Shown: in pieces, positions 13,088 through 13,687 of the stretch
Numbering within the stretch: the first letter of the stretch is position 1
Layout of the letters: every line of letters starts with the position of its first letter
NCBI GenBank assembly: GCA_904502145.1
Contig: CAJGDH010000023.1
Coordinates: 1 to 13,687, forward strand
Source of the DNA: an uncultured Eubacterium sp.
GTDB taxonomy: Bacteria > Bacillota > Clostridia > Lachnospirales > Lachnospiraceae
Direction: 5' to 3'
Length of the DNA: 13,687 nt
Program-made: the position numbers and the translations under genes
Notes under the pieces: generated by a model
Databases searched by the model: none
What the model was told of the DNA's origin: nothing
What the model saw: the letters and a program-made list of their open reading frames with translations, nothing else

Positions 13088-13687
13088 ATGATCTGTATCA
13101 AAAACGGCCGCGTGATGAATCCTGCGGACGGGACGGATAAAGTGGCGGATCTATGGATCGAAGACGGCAGGATCGCCGCCATCGGACAGGCACCATCCGC
13201 AAAAGAACCGGACCAGGTGATTGATGCATCCGGCCTGGTGGTGGCTCCCGGCCTGGTGGATGTCCACGTACATTTCCGGGATCCCGGCTTCACCTATAAG
13301 GAGGATATCGGATCCGGAAGCAGGGCGGCCGCTGCAGGAGGCTTCACCACTGTGGTCTGCATGGCCAATACCAGCCCCATCATAGATGACCCGGTCGTCC
13401 TTGACTCGCTGGTGGAAAGAGAATCCCTCCTGCCCATTCACGTGAAACAGGTAAGCGCGGTCTCCAAAGGCTTCAAAGGCCTGGAGGCGGTGGATTTTGA
13501 GGCCATGGCGGCCCACGGAGCCTGTGGCTTCAGTGACGACGGCATTCCTCTTACCGATGCGGGTTTTATCAAAAAAGCCATGGAGGCTGCGGCCAGGCTG
13601 GACCTTCCCATCAGTCTCCATGAAGAAGATCCCTCCCTCAATGAGGTGAACGGGATCAATAAAGGAATAATCTCTGACCGGCTGGGC
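13088..13687 (+). CDS. pyrC: Dihydroorotase (3' end outside window)
   Basis: PyrC closes carbamoyl-aspartate to dihydroorotate, step 3 of UMP synthesis. The first 200 residues are visible and run off the right edge without a stop. They begin MICIKNGRVMNPADG, typical of type I (PyrC/amidohydrolase-fold) dihydroorotases. Metal ligands H60 and H62 are in DVHVHFRDPGFTYKED, with substrate-binding Arg64. MANTSP (92-97, Asn94) is the second substrate contact. GFSDDGIPL holds Asp151, and LPISLHEED holds His178, further metal-site residues of this class. No visible position is damaged. The ATG lies 2 nt after the repaired peptidase stop, so translation is probably coupled. The ribosome binding site is weak (AGGGGG at 13073-13078). 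Full-length relatives have about 420-430 residues, so a little under half is seen. Confidence 0.95.
   Translation, partial: MICIKNGRVMNPADGTDKVADLWIEDGRIAAIGQAPSAKEPDQVIDASGLVVAPGLVDVHVHFRDPGFTYKEDIGSGSRAAAAGGFTTVVCMANTSPIIDDPVVLDSLVERESLLPIHVKQVSAVSKGFKGLEAVDFEAMAAHGACGFSDDGIPLTDAGFIKKAMEAAARLDLPISLHEEDPSLNEVNGINKGIISDRLG

Overview
The window reads as a chromosomal stretch from a low- to mid-GC Firmicute of class Clostridia, most likely a Lachnospiraceae-type gut anaerobe. This rests on the gene families (two-subunit PyrK/PyrD dihydroorotate dehydrogenase, HPr with both His15 and Ser46, MnmM/YtqB methyltransferase, VanZ-like protein), the strong AAAGGAGG/AAAGGTGG ribosome binding sites, and GC-rich codon use beside AT-rich intergenic DNA. 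The taxon is an inference; no marker gene settles the genus. Every gene I support is on the + strand, and I see no insertion sequence, phage, CRISPR array, tRNA or rRNA gene.

Layout. 1-250: end of an RluA-type pseudouridine synthase. 251-706: rpsO (ribosomal protein S15) with its own promoter, a foldable leader and a terminator. 739-1395: membrane-anchored TPR protein. 1461-3698: general sugar phosphotransferase genes ptsH and ptsI, with a sigma-A-type promoter in front, a large inverted repeat between them and a terminator behind. 3726-5570: compact UvrD/Rep-type helicase. 5667-7150: uppP (undecaprenyl-diphosphatase) and mnmM (tRNA wobble-uridine methyltransferase). 7234-9685: pyrK-pyrD-pyrE for UMP synthesis. 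9713-10805: a 50-residue membrane protein, a VanZ-like protein and another small membrane protein. 10927-13085: a large M29-type aminopeptidase whose last tenth is out of frame. 13088 to the edge: pyrC (dihydroorotase), cut by the window end.

How the genes fit together. pyrC (step 3), pyrK/pyrD (step 4) and pyrE (step 5) are consecutive steps of de novo pyrimidine synthesis, but pyrE and pyrC are separated by three small membrane-protein genes and the peptidase. ptsH and ptsI encode the phosphate relay for sugar uptake. The rest is core translation, tRNA and rRNA modification, envelope and DNA-maintenance housekeeping.

The most notable signals lie between or across genes: a candidate S15-binding leader; a 15-bp-stem inverted repeat between ptsH and ptsI that is not a terminator; three exact 11-bp tandem repeats before uppP; decayed tandem duplications of the 3' ends of uppP and mnmM that include the stop codons; an overlooked 50-codon gene; a three-hairpin spacer before the VanZ gene; an 18-bp-phased repeat and a two-codon upstream ORF before the peptidase; and a 1-base frameshift in the peptidase. 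I did not find a convincing new multi-gene defence or biosynthetic system.
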